From Acidobacteriota bacterium (GTDB taxonomy: Bacteria; Acidobacteriota; Vicinamibacteria; Vicinamibacterales; UBA2999), in the NCBI GenBank assembly GCA_020851565.1, contig JADZCN010000005.1, positions 35,514 to 99,513 of the forward strand: a DNA stretch of 64,000 nt. Direction: 5' to 3'. Both the position numbers and the translations under genes were made by a program. Positions within the stretch are counted from its first letter, which is position 1, and every line of letters starts with the position of its first letter. Shown piece after piece: positions 7,489-16,031 of this stretch. Below the pieces are notes generated by a model. It was not told the origin of the DNA. It saw nothing but the letters and a program-made list of their open reading frames with translations, and made no database searches.

Positions 7489-8931
7489 ATGACGGACGGC
7501 AAACTCTCATTCGTGGCCACGGCGAGCGGCGGCTTGCGCCCCGAGGGCGACATCGCATCTGCCAGCCGGCGGGCGCTCCTACAGGCGCGCGTCGATCTGA
7601 CCAGATGGCTGGCCGGTATCAGCGACAAGACTGCCGCGGGCAAGCTGACCGACGCAGACCGCGCGAATATCGACGCCGTGCGGCAGCATGCGGCCGTGGT
7701 GAGCTCGACACTCGCCGAGCGCGAAGCCGAGAACGAGCGCGATCGCGCGGAGGCCGCGGCCCTCGGCGGTGGCCGGCTCGACGCCGATGGGCTCGCGTCC
7801 GAGCAGGCGCGGCGCGCCGCCGGACTCACGGCCCACCATCGTGGCGCGGGTGCGCTCGGCGACGGGGCGCACGCCCGGCCGGCCAGCGATCGCACCTTCG
7901 CGGGCATGTTCGGCGCGGCGGCGCTGTCGCTCGATGGCTGGGACAGCGGGCCACGGTCCGCGGCGCAAGAGTTCTGCCGCTGCGTGGCGATGGCCCTGAA
8001 CGACTCGCGCCTGATGGCCGCGGCGATGTCGGGCTCCGAGGGCGGCGGCTACGCGATTCCGCCTGGCGTCTTCGGGCCCTGGCTCGATACGGCGCTCGAA
8101 TCGGAGATCGTACGACCCCGCGCGCAGAACTGGCCGATCCTCCAGGGGCGTGAGCGCACGATCCCCGCCTGGGATCTGGCCGATCGATCCAGTGGGCTGG
8201 CCGGCTTCGGGATCACCTGGCAGCCGGAGAATCCGGCGAGCGACGCGACGCCACAGGTCGGCAAGACGCGGCACCTCAAGCTCGTCGCGCGCCGCGGCTC
8301 GATCTTCGCGGCGACGTCGAACGAGCTGCTCGAGGACGGCATGGACTTCGACGCGCAGTTGAGCGCGATCATGAGCAAGGCGCTGAGCTACGGGCTCGAC
8401 GAGTCCTTCCTCTTCGGCACGGGTGCGAACGAACCGCTCGGCGTGTTCAACGCCGCGGCGCTCATTAGCGTCACGCGCGGCACCACGAACGAGATCAACT
8501 ACGTCGACCTCGTGAACATGTTCTCGAGGATGAACCCGGCGAGCATCCCGAACTCGGTGTGGGTCGCGCACTCCAGCACGATCCCGCAGTTGGCGATGCT
8601 GTCGTTCGCGATCGGGACCGGCGGCGCGCACGTGCCCGTGATGACCCAGCAGGATGGGCGGTTCTACATCTTGACGCGGCCGGTGATCTTCAGCGAGAAG
8701 GTCAAGCCGCTCGGCACGCTCGGCGACATCGGCCTGTTCGATTTCAGCCGCTACGCGATCGGGCTCCGCAAAGACGCGACGCTCGAGAAGTCGATCCACG
8801 TCGGCTTCCTCAAGAACCAGCAGTACTTCAGGCTGCAGATTCGCGTCGACGGCATGCCCGTCGACAACGCGCCGACGCAGCCGCCCAACTCGGCGCCGAC
8901 GCAGAGCGCGTTTGTCACCCTGGCCGCGTAA
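7489..8931 (+). CDS. HK97-fold phage major capsid protein
   Basis: A 480-residue capsid protein. Residues about 25-100 form a charged helical delta/scaffold-like region. The mature domain starts near GGGYAIPPGVFGPWLDTALE and contains the family hallmark FLFGTGANEPLGVFNAAAL. It ends with the P-domain strands (IHVGFLKNQQYFRLQIRVDG) and a Pro/Thr tail. The ATG at 7489 is chosen because CACGGAGG sits at 7474-7481; an in-frame ATG at 7465 precedes that site. No portal, prohead protease or large terminase gene lies nearby. The shell may therefore be built with helper-phage proteins, or the protein could act in an encapsulin-like way; the first is more consistent with the element. Confidence 0.92.
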   Translation: MTDGKLSFVATASGGLRPEGDIASASRRALLQARVDLTRWLAGISDKTAAGKLTDADRANIDAVRQHAAVVSSTLAEREAENERDRAEAAALGGGRLDADGLASEQARRAAGLTAHHRGAGALGDGAHARPASDRTFAGMFGAAALSLDGWDSGPRSAAQEFCRCVAMALNDSRLMAAAMSGSEGGGYAIPPGVFGPWLDTALESEIVRPRAQNWPILQGRERTIPAWDLADRSSGLAGFGITWQPENPASDATPQVGKTRHLKLVARRGSIFAATSNELLEDGMDFDAQLSAIMSKALSYGLDESFLFGTGANEPLGVFNAAALISVTRGTTNEINYVDLVNMFSRMNPASIPNSVWVAHSSTIPQLAMLSFAIGTGGAHVPVMTQQDGRFYILTRPVIFSEKVKPLGTLGDIGLFDFSRYAIGLRKDATLEKSIHVGFLKNQQYFRLQIRVDGMPVDNAPTQPPNSAPTQSAFVTLAA

Positions 8932-8940
8932 GGTGCTGCC

Positions 8941-9090
8941 ATGCCTGACGACGAGACCCCCGGCGACAACCAGATCCCGATCGTGTGCGCCTGCGGGCGC
9001 CGGTACATCTGGCACATCCATCGTGAGGATTTGCCGCCGTGCTGCCCGCGGTGCCGCGCCCCGATCGACGACACCGACGACGACACATGA
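8941..9090 (+). CDS. 49-residue zinc-ribbon protein
   Basis: A very short ORF starting 9 bp after the capsid gene stop and ending TGA at 9088-9090. It encodes MPDDETPGDNQIPIVCACGR and a second half with LPPCCPRCRAPIDD: one CxC and one CxxC pair, enough for a small zinc ribbon. It is acidic at both ends. The placement directly after the capsid gene suggests a structural or decoration role, but this is not shown. Confidence 0.6.
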   Translation: MPDDETPGDNQIPIVCACGRRYIWHIHREDLPPCCPRCRAPIDDTDDDT

Positions 9091-9192
9091 TCGTGTCGGC
9101 GGGGTCGGGGCGTGCCCCGGCCCGCGCGGACGCCCACGGACCCCAGGCGGCGGGTCCGCCTTCACCGCGCGGGCATTTCTCAGGAGACACAC

Positions 9193-10350
9193 ATGCGAAT
9201 GATGATGCTGCTGATGGCGCTGCTGCTGGCGGCGCCGGCGTGGGCGAGTCTCGCCCTGACGCTCTGCACGGTGGAGCGGTGCGTGCTGGCCAGTGACTCG
9301 CGCACCTGGGACACGACGGCCGACGTGGCCGGCGGCGACACCGCGCGGAAGGTGGACATCCGCGGGCCGTACGCCTTCGTGATGACCGGATGGCCGGGCG
9401 TGTTCGACGCCTGGCAGCACACCACACCGCGGCCGGGCGAATCCGCGGAGGCGCTCGTGCGGCGCGTCTTGGCCGCCGTGGTGCCCGATGACGAGACGCA
9501 GGAGGCGGCGCTCGGCATCCTCCGCTTCGGCGAGGCCTACGTGGCCAAGGTGGCGATCGCCACGGATGGCACGCCCACGATCCTGCAGGAGGCGCGGCCG
9601 GCGGCGCCCTTCGCGTTCTCGCTCGGCTGGGACAGCGGCGGCGCCGAGCGCGACGGGCTGATCCAGGTCATTCAGCGGGAGCTGCAGACCACGACGCCCA
9701 CCGAGGGCCGGATGGTGGAGATGGCCACGGGCGTGCTCACGGCCGCGGCGCGGCAATCGGTGAAGGTGGGCGGGCCGTCTCACGTCGCCATCCTCGACGC
9801 GCAGGGCGCCCGCTGGCACGCGTCGCGCGAGGTGCATTGGGACGGCACGAACCTAAAGATCGTCTCAGCCAACCTCACCGCCGACGAGTCCGGGCTGCGC
9901 TTCAGTGTGCCAAGCGGGTTCTCGGATACCACGTCGTACCGGTGGGACGTCACCGACGGGTTTCTCGGGACCAAGGCGCAGTTCAACACCAACCAGTACG
10001 ACCTGATGCTTCAGGGCTATTACGACGGGGCCACGACGTCGACGGTCCTCAACACGAGCCTCGCGTCCCTCTACGATGCGTCGAGCGGCGGCAACCAGGC
10101 GATCGCCGCCGTCACGGCGACGGCCTACGCGGACTTCGCCGAAGTGGCCATCACGGCCGCGGCGTACACGGGCGATGCCATCACGACGCACCAGATCCGC
10201 TTGAACGGCGAGTTGCAGCTCGAGAACCAGCTCACCCAGACAACGATCGGGGCCAACGGGGCCGCCTCGGCCCTCACCGCCAACCCGGTGGGCTACCTGA
10301 AGATCAAGATCAACGGGACCTACTACATCATCCCCGTCTACAACCCCTGA
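9193..10350 (+). CDS. Secreted two-part protein: Ntn-hydrolase-like domain plus tail-fibre-like C-terminus
   Basis: A 385-residue protein with AGGAGA at 9182-9187 and ATG 9193. It has a clear signal peptide (MRMMMLLMALLLAAPAWA). Residues about 20-220 begin LALTLCTVERCVLASDSRTW and continue with KVDIRGPYAFVMTGWPG, a pattern reminiscent of proteasome-like Ntn hydrolases found in phages. From about residue 225 the protein resembles phage tail-fibre or appendage tips (SGFSDTTSYRWDVTDGFLGT, ending NPVGYLKIKINGTYYIIPVY). An extracytoplasmic signal on a virion-type protein is unusual. The catalytic assignment is weak; the fibre-like C-terminus is better supported. Confidence 0.6.
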   Translation: MRMMMLLMALLLAAPAWASLALTLCTVERCVLASDSRTWDTTADVAGGDTARKVDIRGPYAFVMTGWPGVFDAWQHTTPRPGESAEALVRRVLAAVVPDDETQEAALGILRFGEAYVAKVAIATDGTPTILQEARPAAPFAFSLGWDSGGAERDGLIQVIQRELQTTTPTEGRMVEMATGVLTAAARQSVKVGGPSHVAILDAQGARWHASREVHWDGTNLKIVSANLTADESGLRFSVPSGFSDTTSYRWDVTDGFLGTKAQFNTNQYDLMLQGYYDGATTSTVLNTSLASLYDASSGGNQAIAAVTATAYADFAEVAITAAAYTGDAITTHQIRLNGELQLENQLTQTTIGANGAASALTANPVGYLKIKINGTYYIIPVYNP

Positions 10351-10646
10351 GAGACGCCCCGCGGCCGGCGCATGTCCGGCGTGATGACGCCATCCTGCAA
10401 GGCGTACTTCAGCGTCGGCTCGGGCACCTTCGTCAGTTCGTAGAGGGTGGCTGCGCTGGCTGGCAAATACGAAGCATGCTTCGCATTTCCGACCTGAGGA
10501 TGACTCGCCACGGCCATCAACATCTGCGCGTACCGCGGCGACCGCGTGGTCGCCGCCTGGCCAATCTCCATCACGGCCCGCTCGGCCCGATCGACGAGCA
10601 GCTCGACGTCGCTGACAGGAAGGCCCAGTTGGAAACAAGTTGCCAA
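10338..10646 (-). CDS. Phage/plasmid-type hypothetical protein (possibly N-terminally truncated)
   Basis: A minus-strand ORF of 102 residues, convergent with and overlapping the preceding gene by 13 bp. The segment YAQMLMAVASHPQVGNAKHA followed by LPASAATLYELTKV and LQDGVITPDMRR matches a recurring phage protein type with the core 'LP-S-x-x-TLYELT', found near replication or regulatory genes. Those proteins usually have a longer N-terminal part; only about 40 residues precede the motif here, so truncation is possible. It is the only minus-strand gene in the element. Confidence 0.6.
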   Translation of the reverse strand: MATCFQLGLPVSDVELLVDRAERAVMEIGQAATTRSPRYAQMLMAVASHPQVGNAKHASYLPASAATLYELTKVPEPTLKYALQDGVITPDMRRPRGVSQGL

Positions 10647-10991
10647 GTGGCCTCTCGCGTGGACACCAAGGACGGGAAGCGCTACCCCGCGTCACGGTGC
10701 CAGCCCTCCATCGAGCCTCCAGGCTGGCACCGATGCGCCATCGTCCGACGAGGCAACGACTTCGGGCTGCGACCGCTGGCCTACGAAGGCCGGTGCTCTA
10801 TCGCGCGTCGGGAAACTGCTTGACGGCACCACGAGTGCGGGCGTAGAAGGGGAGACGAAAGACGGGGCCGGGCGTGCTGATCACACGTGGCCGGCCCCTG
10901 ACCGCGAACCGAGGAACCCGGTTCGACGGCTGCGCGCATTGTAACGCGCACTCCCGCCGATCCCGGTTGCCTCTCGTTCTCTGGAGGCAGC
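10647..10991. other. Gap within the element
   Basis: About 345 bp. No ORF with recognisable features. It should hold the promoter for the minus-strand gene at 10338 and for the gene starting at 10992, whose site GGAGG lies at 10981-10985. Confidence 0.4.
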
Positions 10992-11411
10992 ATGTCCAAG
11001 ACCACACGACCCGTTCCGCCGGCGGAACCCCCGCCGTTCGTCAGCAGCGCAGACCTCCCGACCGTCCTCGTCGTGACCCCGATTCGTTCCCGTATCGAGA
11101 AGATGCAGACGGCCCTCGTGAGCGCGCTCGGCAACATCCAGACGGCGCTGTGGCTGGCCGCGGCCGACGACGACGCGCTCCACCAGGCGTACAACACGCA
11201 GTTCAGCGTCGACGGGCAGGAGCACCTGACGGTGGGCCTGGCGCGCCTGGCCGAAGCCCTGGAGGAGCTGTATTGGCTGCAGCGGCTCCCCGATCACGTC
11301 CAGGAGCTCGTGGCGCCTGACGATGACGAGGAGGACGCCCTCACCGCGGCCGGCCAACCCTCGCGCCCACCGTCCGACCCCGACACGTCCGTCGCGGGAG
11401 GTGTCCAGTGA
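10992..11411 (+). CDS. Hypothetical protein of the satellite right end
   Basis: A 139-residue protein with a good ribosome binding site (CTGGAGGC) upstream. The central part is helical (RIEKMQTALVSALGNIQTAL, later LARLAEALEELYWLQRLPDH). The last 40 residues are acidic and then Pro/Ser-rich. I do not recognise it. It overlaps the next gene by 4 bp (ATGA not quite: stop at 11409-11411, next start 11408), so the two are probably translated together. Confidence 0.6.
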   Translation: MSKTTRPVPPAEPPPFVSSADLPTVLVVTPIRSRIEKMQTALVSALGNIQTALWLAAADDDALHQAYNTQFSVDGQEHLTVGLARLAEALEELYWLQRLPDHVQELVAPDDDEEDALTAAGQPSRPPSDPDTSVAGGVQ

Positions 11412-11596
11412 GCGCGCCGACGCGTCGAGACGCGAAGGTGCATCGCGTCACCCTCGCCCCGCGCGAGTACACCTTGCTCGTCGCGTACCGCGCACTGCCA
11501 CGGTTCGCCGCGACGGCGGTCCGCGAGATTGTGTTTCGGTGGGCGAAGGCAGGCGCGCGATGGAAGACCACCACGAGACGGGACCGGGCCTCCTGA
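11408..11596 (+). CDS. Small basic protein
   Basis: A 62-residue protein starting at the GTGA overlap with the preceding gene. It is basic (MSAPTRRDAKVHRVTLAPRE, then a helix FAATAVREIVFRWAKAG), which is consistent with nucleic-acid binding, perhaps a short RHH-like or recombination-directionality protein given its location beside the right arm sites. No family is recognised. Confidence 0.55.
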   Translation: MSAPTRRDAKVHRVTLAPREYTLLVAYRALPRFAATAVREIVFRWAKAGARWKTTTRRDRAS

Positions 11597-11663
11597 GGCC
11601 GTAACCACCACCGAGGGCGCGCCGACAGGCCGAGGGCCGGGCGCGCCCGTGGGCTGTACGGGC

Positions 11664-11684
11664 GTGGTAGCTATGCGGTAGCTA
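11664..11684 (+). promoter_or_regulatory. Right arm-type integrase sites
   Basis: GTGGTAGCTA (11664-11673) and GCGGTAGCTA (11675-11684) lie as a tandem pair with the same 11 bp phase as the pair at 3118-3138 near the left end. Their symmetry about the core supports a role as integrase arm sites. Confidence 0.65.
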
Positions 11685-11749
11685 GATTCAGACCCCGATC
11701 CGGGCCGTCGAATCCGGTGGCTGTAAGTGCTTGGTTGTGAAGGGGTTAC

Positions 11750-11825
11750 TGGTGAGCCCGGAAGGAATCGAACCTTCAACCAACAGATTAAGAGTCTGCT
11801 GCTCTGCCAGTTGAGCTACGGGCCC
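11750..11825 (-). tRNA. tRNA-Lys(CTT)
   Basis: A complete cloverleaf on the minus strand. The acceptor GGGCCCG pairs with CGGGCTC, the anticodon loop is ACTCTTAAT with anticodon CTT, and the T-loop is TTCGATT. The discriminator is A and CCA is encoded (complement of 11750-11752). Its 3' half (11750-11796) is the attR core of the element to the left. Confidence 0.97.
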
Positions 11826-12233
11826 ACTCGGGTCGCATCCGGCCAGGTACACCGGAGAACCGCGCGGGTCGCGCACGGCGGGCGCCGCGACGCGACTGGC
11901 AAAACAAAACTATAGCACCCGGATGCGCCGATCGGCAACGGAGACCTGAGGGCCGCCTGGCCGATGACCCACGCGTGAGTCACGCGCGGCCGCCCGTGCC
12001 AGCACACACGTCGCGTGGGGCACGGGCCAGCCGCCCGCCACGCCCTTGCGAGCTCGGCGGTCCAGCGGCAGCACGCAGCCGGAATCGAAGGCGCACCTGC
12101 CGCGTGGGGTGACGCAGTGGGGCCCCACGCCTCCAGCGGATAGAGGTCGGACGACGGCCGGAGATGACGGATGCCCGCCGGGGGAGCGGGCGGGGTGGGC
12201 GGCTGGCCCTGCCCCGCGCGTGGGGCACGGGTA
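11826..12233. other. Intergenic gap between tRNA-Lys and hemH
   Basis: About 400 bp with no convincing gene. It contains two direct copies of CGCGTGGGGCACGG (near 12012 and 12219). It should include the tRNA-Lys promoter and the end of the haem operon transcript. No clear T-tailed hairpin was found. Confidence 0.45.
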
Positions 12234-13184
12234 CTACGCCGCGCGCAGGATCTGCCTCGCCAGCGCCTCCAGGAAGCTCGCCGAGTCGTTCAGGCACGGC
12301 AGGTGCAGCGATTCGATCTCCGGATGCCCCGCCAGCGCCACACGCCCCTCGAGCTCGCTCTCGGCGTTGTCCGCGAGGAACCCGTACGGGAAGTACACGA
12401 CGCGCGAGAAGCCCGCGTCCGCGACCCGCGCAAGCGCCTCCTCGATGGGCGGGTCCGTCCACTTCCCACCGCGCGTGTGGTTCAACCACCCGTTCACCAC
12501 CATCCCGAAGTGACCCTCGAGCCGCACGGTGATCGCCGCACAAAGCGCCTCCGTGGCCTCGAGCCCCGTGTCGATGGGCTTCGGCGGGTTGATTACCGTG
12601 CCATGCGCCGCCAGCACCAGCGCCACGTCCTCGCCGCGCCAGAGGTCGCCCTCGCCGGCATGATCGAGGACGTGCGCGGCCGACAGGTCCGCCAGCAGCT
12701 CCACGTCCAGCGCGCCCAGCACGCGCACGGCATGCGCGCGCGCGACCGCCGCCTGGAAGGCCGCCGCCGTGTCGCGCGAGAGCGCGTGCGTGAAGGCTGA
12801 GTCGGCCGCGTACATCGGCACGACCCAGACGGGCTCGTGCTCGGGAATCCGCGTCAGCACGTCGCCCAGCAGCGGCTTCCGGAACTCGTAGGCCACGTGC
12901 ACCTGCCACGGGCGGCCTTCGTCCGCCGCCGCGAGTGCTGCCTCCAGGCGCCGCGCCTGGCTGGCCGTGATGGGCTCCAGCGGCGAGGCATAGCGGTTCT
13001 CGGTCCACGACTTCTGCCGCCCGCGCGCGCGCGCCAGCGCAATCACCGGCAGCAGCGGCCGCGGAATGGGCGCCACCGTGCGGGTGAGCCCCAGCAGGAT
13101 GCGCCACGAGTAGACCAGCTGCTCGCCAAAGGCTGGCGTCGGCGGCTCGCCGTAGGTCACGAGCACTACATGTCGTCGGTCCAT
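12234..13184 (-). CDS. hemH: Ferrochelatase
   Basis: A 316-residue ferrochelatase that inserts Fe2+ into the porphyrin ring, the last step of the pathway encoded here. The N-terminus (HVVLVTYGEPPTP) is the first strand and loop of the fold, and AAHGTVINPPKPIDTG carries the conserved catalytic His region. The C-terminal YFPYGFLADNAESELE includes the conserved acidic residues near the metal site. It is the last gene of the minus-strand hem cluster, 45 bp after hemG, with a small palindrome (13197-13218) between. The preceding gene is a protoporphyrinogen oxidase, so protoporphyrin is the likely substrate, though a coproporphyrin route cannot be excluded from sequence. Confidence 0.9.
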   Translation of the reverse strand: MDRRHVVLVTYGEPPTPAFGEQLVYSWRILLGLTRTVAPIPRPLLPVIALARARGRQKSWTENRYASPLEPITASQARRLEAALAAADEGRPWQVHVAYEFRKPLLGDVLTRIPEHEPVWVVPMYAADSAFTHALSRDTAAAFQAAVARAHAVRVLGALDVELLADLSAAHVLDHAGEGDLWRGEDVALVLAAHGTVINPPKPIDTGLEATEALCAAITVRLEGHFGMVVNGWLNHTRGGKWTDPPIEEALARVADAGFSRVVYFPYGFLADNAESELEGRVALAGHPEIESLHLPCLNDSASFLEALARQILRAA

Positions 13185-13196
13185 CGTCGTTCTCGA

Positions 13197-13218
13197 CGCC
13201 GGGACTGAAGTCCCGGCG
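13197..13218. repeat. Short palindrome between hemG and hemH
   Basis: CGCCGGGAC-TGAA-GTCCCGGCG forms a perfect 9 bp stem with a 4-base loop. It resembles REP-type palindromes. It could protect the upstream mRNA end or lower hemH expression. Confidence 0.65.
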
Positions 13219-13229
13219 CTCCGTACTGT

Positions 13230-14618
13230 CTAGGCGGCAGGCTGGCGCTCGTCGCCCCACAACTGCTGCGCGAGCTGCCGCGCCATCAGCCGGCCGCTCT
13301 TCACGGCGTGGTTGAACGACACGCCGTCGTACGATGTGCCGCACACCGCGAGGCCGGGGTGCAGCCGCAAGCGATCCATGATCGACGCGCGGCGCTCCTG
13401 GTGGCCCACCGTGTACTGTGCGATGGCGCCCGGCCACGTGAAGACCGACACGTGTCGCGGCACCGCGGTGACGCCCATCACGCGCGACAGCTCCTGCCGC
13501 GCCGCGTCCACCTTGCCCGCATCCGACGTCCCGACGATGTCGGGGCGGCGCGAGCCGCCGAGCATCACGCGAAGCAGCGCCTTGCCCTCCGGCGCGCGCC
13601 CGGGGAAGAGCGACGACTCCCACACCACGCCGAGCGTGGCCATCTCCTCCGGCCGCGTGACGAGATACCCGTATCCGTCCAGCGCGCGCGGCACGTCTGA
13701 CACGTCGTAGCCGAGGGCGACCACCGCGATGCCCGCGTAGCCCACGCCTTCGAGCGACGAGGCCAGCACAGGGTCCAGGTCCCTCAGCATCGGCGCCGCA
13801 CCCCGCGCGGCCACGGTGAGCACCACGTGATCCGCCTCGACCGTGTCGCCGCCGTTGACGATGAGACGCCATCCGGAGCCCGCGCGTTCGATGGATCGCA
13901 CGGGGGCTGTCACACGCACCGCCTCGCCGAGCCGCGCGGCCAGCTCGCCCGTCAGCGTGCCCATCCCCTCGTCGAAGCTGAGCAGCTTCGACGGCCCCTG
14001 GCCCTTGCTCCGCCGCGCGAACATCGCCTTGACCAGGCTCCCGTGATCGCGCTCCATCTCGGTCATCATCGGGAACTGCGCGCTCACCGAGAGCCGACGG
14101 CTGTCGCCCGCCGAGATACCCGAGACCGCCGCGTCCACGAGCATCTCCGCTGCCTCGGCGCCGATGCGCCGCGTGGCGAATTCGTGGATCGTCTCCTCCA
14201 CGCCCGCAGGCGGTCCGGGGGCGAACGGCTCGTACATGAGGCGCAGCTTGGCGCGCCACGACAGTGCCGGTGTCGTGATCAGCGTCGCAGGACCGTCCGG
14301 CACCTGGCAGAGCTTCCCGCCGCGCAGGATGAACCGGCGCTTCGCCTCCGGGCGCGCCTCCACGAGCCTCGGGCCCAGCCCCAGCGATTCGATGAGCGCC
14401 ATCACCTGCGGCTCCCGGTTCAGGAAGCCGTTCGGGCCGGCCTCGACGAGGAAGCCGTCCACGCGCGTCGAGTGCGCGTGACCGCCGATTCGCGGCGCCG
14501 CTTCCAGCACCGTCAGCGAGAGCGGCGCGCCCGCCCGGCGGGCGTCCTCCTGGAGCGTGTAGGCCAGCGACAACCCCGTGACGCCGGCGCCGACCACGAC
14601 GATGCGCGGGGGAGTCAT
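13230..14618 (-). CDS. hemG: Protoporphyrinogen oxidase (FAD-dependent, HemY type)
   Basis: A 462-residue FAD-dependent oxidase that converts protoporphyrinogen IX (or coproporphyrinogen III) to the porphyrin. The N-terminal dinucleotide fold reads IVVVGAGVTGLSLAY, followed by EAAPRIGGHAHSTRVDGFLV and the family motif VEAGPNGFL. The C-terminal FAD motif includes GLAVCGTSYDGVSFNHAVKS. Length fits the HemY family (about 460-480). It starts at ATG 14618 and overlaps hemN by 4 bp, so the two are coupled. The oxygen-using HemY oxidase sits beside an oxygen-independent HemN, suggesting growth across oxygen levels (inference). Confidence 0.93.
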   Translation of the reverse strand: MTPPRIVVVGAGVTGLSLAYTLQEDARRAGAPLSLTVLEAAPRIGGHAHSTRVDGFLVEAGPNGFLNREPQVMALIESLGLGPRLVEARPEAKRRFILRGGKLCQVPDGPATLITTPALSWRAKLRLMYEPFAPGPPAGVEETIHEFATRRIGAEAAEMLVDAAVSGISAGDSRRLSVSAQFPMMTEMERDHGSLVKAMFARRSKGQGPSKLLSFDEGMGTLTGELAARLGEAVRVTAPVRSIERAGSGWRLIVNGGDTVEADHVVLTVAARGAAPMLRDLDPVLASSLEGVGYAGIAVVALGYDVSDVPRALDGYGYLVTRPEEMATLGVVWESSLFPGRAPEGKALLRVMLGGSRRPDIVGTSDAGKVDAARQELSRVMGVTAVPRHVSVFTWPGAIAQYTVGHQERRASIMDRLRLHPGLAVCGTSYDGVSFNHAVKSGRLMARQLAQQLWGDERQPAA

Positions 14619-16018
14619 ACGGTCCGGCTGAAGACCGGCTTGCTGCCCGACGTGCGAGCCTGCAGGTAGCGGTCGAACACCATGCAGACGTTGCGCACGA
14701 ACATGCGGCCGAGCGGGGTGACGTCAATCGCCTCCGCGGTCACGGTCACCAGGCCGTCGGCCGCCGGCGACCCCGGCGCGGCCAGCTCCGCCAGCTCGCG
14801 CGCGAAGTACTCCGCGAACACGATGCCGAAGCGCCGCTCTACCTCACGGATGTCGAGGTGCCCGTTGCACATCAACTCGGTGATCACATGGCGGCGGACT
14901 CTGTCGTCCGCATCCAGCGCGTAGCCGCGCTCGACAGGGAAGCGGCCGGCATCCAGTGCCGCGTAGTACTCGTTCAGCTTCTTCGTGTTCTGGACGAAGG
15001 TGCCCTGCACGTCGCCGATGCCCGAGATGCCCAGGGCCACCATGTCGCGCGCCGACTGCACGGTGTAGCCCATGAAGTTGCGGTGCAGTGTCCGCGCCTC
15101 CAGCGCACGCGCGAGCTCGTCCTCCGGCAGCGCGAAGTGGTCCATGCCAATCTGGCGGTAGCCCGCGGCGCCGAAGGCGTCCTGCGCCAGCGCCAGCAGT
15201 GCGATCTTGAGGTCCGCGCCCGGGAGCCCTTCTTCCGGCAGGCGTTTCATGTGCGCCTTCATCCACGGCACGAACGCGAACGAGTAGACGGCCACGCGCT
15301 CGGGCCGGAGCGTGATGACCTGCTCCAGCGTGCGCGCGAAGCCGTCGGTGGTCTGGTAGGGCAGGCCGTAGATGAGGTCGATGTTGACGGAGCGGAAGCC
15401 GAGCGCGCGGGCGTGATCCACCAGGCTCTTCGTCAGCTCGTAGCTCTGGATGCGGTTGACGGCCTCCTGCACCTCGGGCGCGAAGTCCTGCACGCCCATG
15501 GAGAGGCGGTTGAAGCCGAGCCGCCGGAGCGTGGAGAGCTGCCCGGGCGAGGTGACGCGCGGGTCGATCTCGACGCCGATCTCCGCGTCCGGCGTGAAGG
15601 TGAAGTGACGCGTGAGCCGGGCGAAGACGCGCTCCAGCTCAGCCGCCGTGTAGTAGGTGGGCGTCCCACCGCCCCAGTGGAGCTGCGAGATGGTCCGGCG
15701 ATGGGGCAGGTGCGCGGCCAGCAGGTCGATCTCGCGATCCAGGTAGTCCAGATACCTGTCCGTGACGTCGCGGTGCTTCGTGATGACCACGTTGCAGCCG
15801 CAGTAGGCGCAGCGCTCCTCGCAGAAGGGCAGGTGCACGTACACCGAGAGCGGCTCGTCCGGAAAGGCGTCCGCGCGCGCGAGGCTCTCCACGTAGACGG
15901 CGTCGTTCACGCCCTCGTGGAACTCGACGGCCGTCGGGTAGGAGGTATACCGAGGGCCGGGCCGGTCGTACCGGGCCAGCAGGTCGGCCATCGATGCACG
16001 GGTGTCTACGCCTGGCAT
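14615..16018 (-). CDS. hemN: Oxygen-independent coproporphyrinogen III oxidase (radical SAM)
   Basis: A 467-residue radical SAM enzyme decarboxylating coproporphyrinogen III. The cluster motif CEERCAYCGC gives C66-x3-C70-x2-C73, followed by Cys75 as in true HemN proteins. The sequence YTSYPTAVEFHEG near residue 24 is also typical of HemN rather than HemW. WGGGTPTYYTAAEL and RLSMGVQDF are conserved SAM and substrate regions. I chose ATG 16018 (MPGVDTRASMADLLARYDRP); the frame extends upstream into the hemE 3' end. The stop overlaps the hemG start by 4 bp. Confidence 0.95.
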   Translation of the reverse strand: MPGVDTRASMADLLARYDRPGPRYTSYPTAVEFHEGVNDAVYVESLARADAFPDEPLSVYVHLPFCEERCAYCGCNVVITKHRDVTDRYLDYLDREIDLLAAHLPHRRTISQLHWGGGTPTYYTAAELERVFARLTRHFTFTPDAEIGVEIDPRVTSPGQLSTLRRLGFNRLSMGVQDFAPEVQEAVNRIQSYELTKSLVDHARALGFRSVNIDLIYGLPYQTTDGFARTLEQVITLRPERVAVYSFAFVPWMKAHMKRLPEEGLPGADLKIALLALAQDAFGAAGYRQIGMDHFALPEDELARALEARTLHRNFMGYTVQSARDMVALGISGIGDVQGTFVQNTKKLNEYYAALDAGRFPVERGYALDADDRVRRHVITELMCNGHLDIREVERRFGIVFAEYFARELAELAAPGSPAADGLVTVTAEAIDVTPLGRMFVRNVCMVFDRYLQARTSGSKPVFSRTV

Positions 16019-16031
16019 GGTGCGCGGCGCC

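Larger units (their letters stand above)
2965..11796. mobile_element. Integrated satellite-like element in tRNA-Lys, with tyrosine integrase and capsid gene
   Basis: Bounded on the left by a partial tRNA-Lys copy (2965-3011) and on the right by the intact tRNA-Lys gene (11750-11825). The two share 46-47 bp with one mismatch. The integrase lies next to the left end, and paired GTGGTAGCTA arm-type sites lie near both ends. The cargo is an HTH/AlpA-like protein, an initiator-like protein, zinc ribbons, an RHH protein, an HK97-fold capsid protein, a tail-fibre-like secreted protein and several small proteins. I find no large terminase, portal or protease. The size and content fit a phage satellite better than a complete prophage. 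Confidence 0.85.

Noticed and set aside
7489..8931. Encapsulin rather than phage capsid
   Set aside because: The long N-terminal delta-like region, the integrase, att sites and fibre-like gene all point to a phage-derived element; no cargo enzyme is adjacent.
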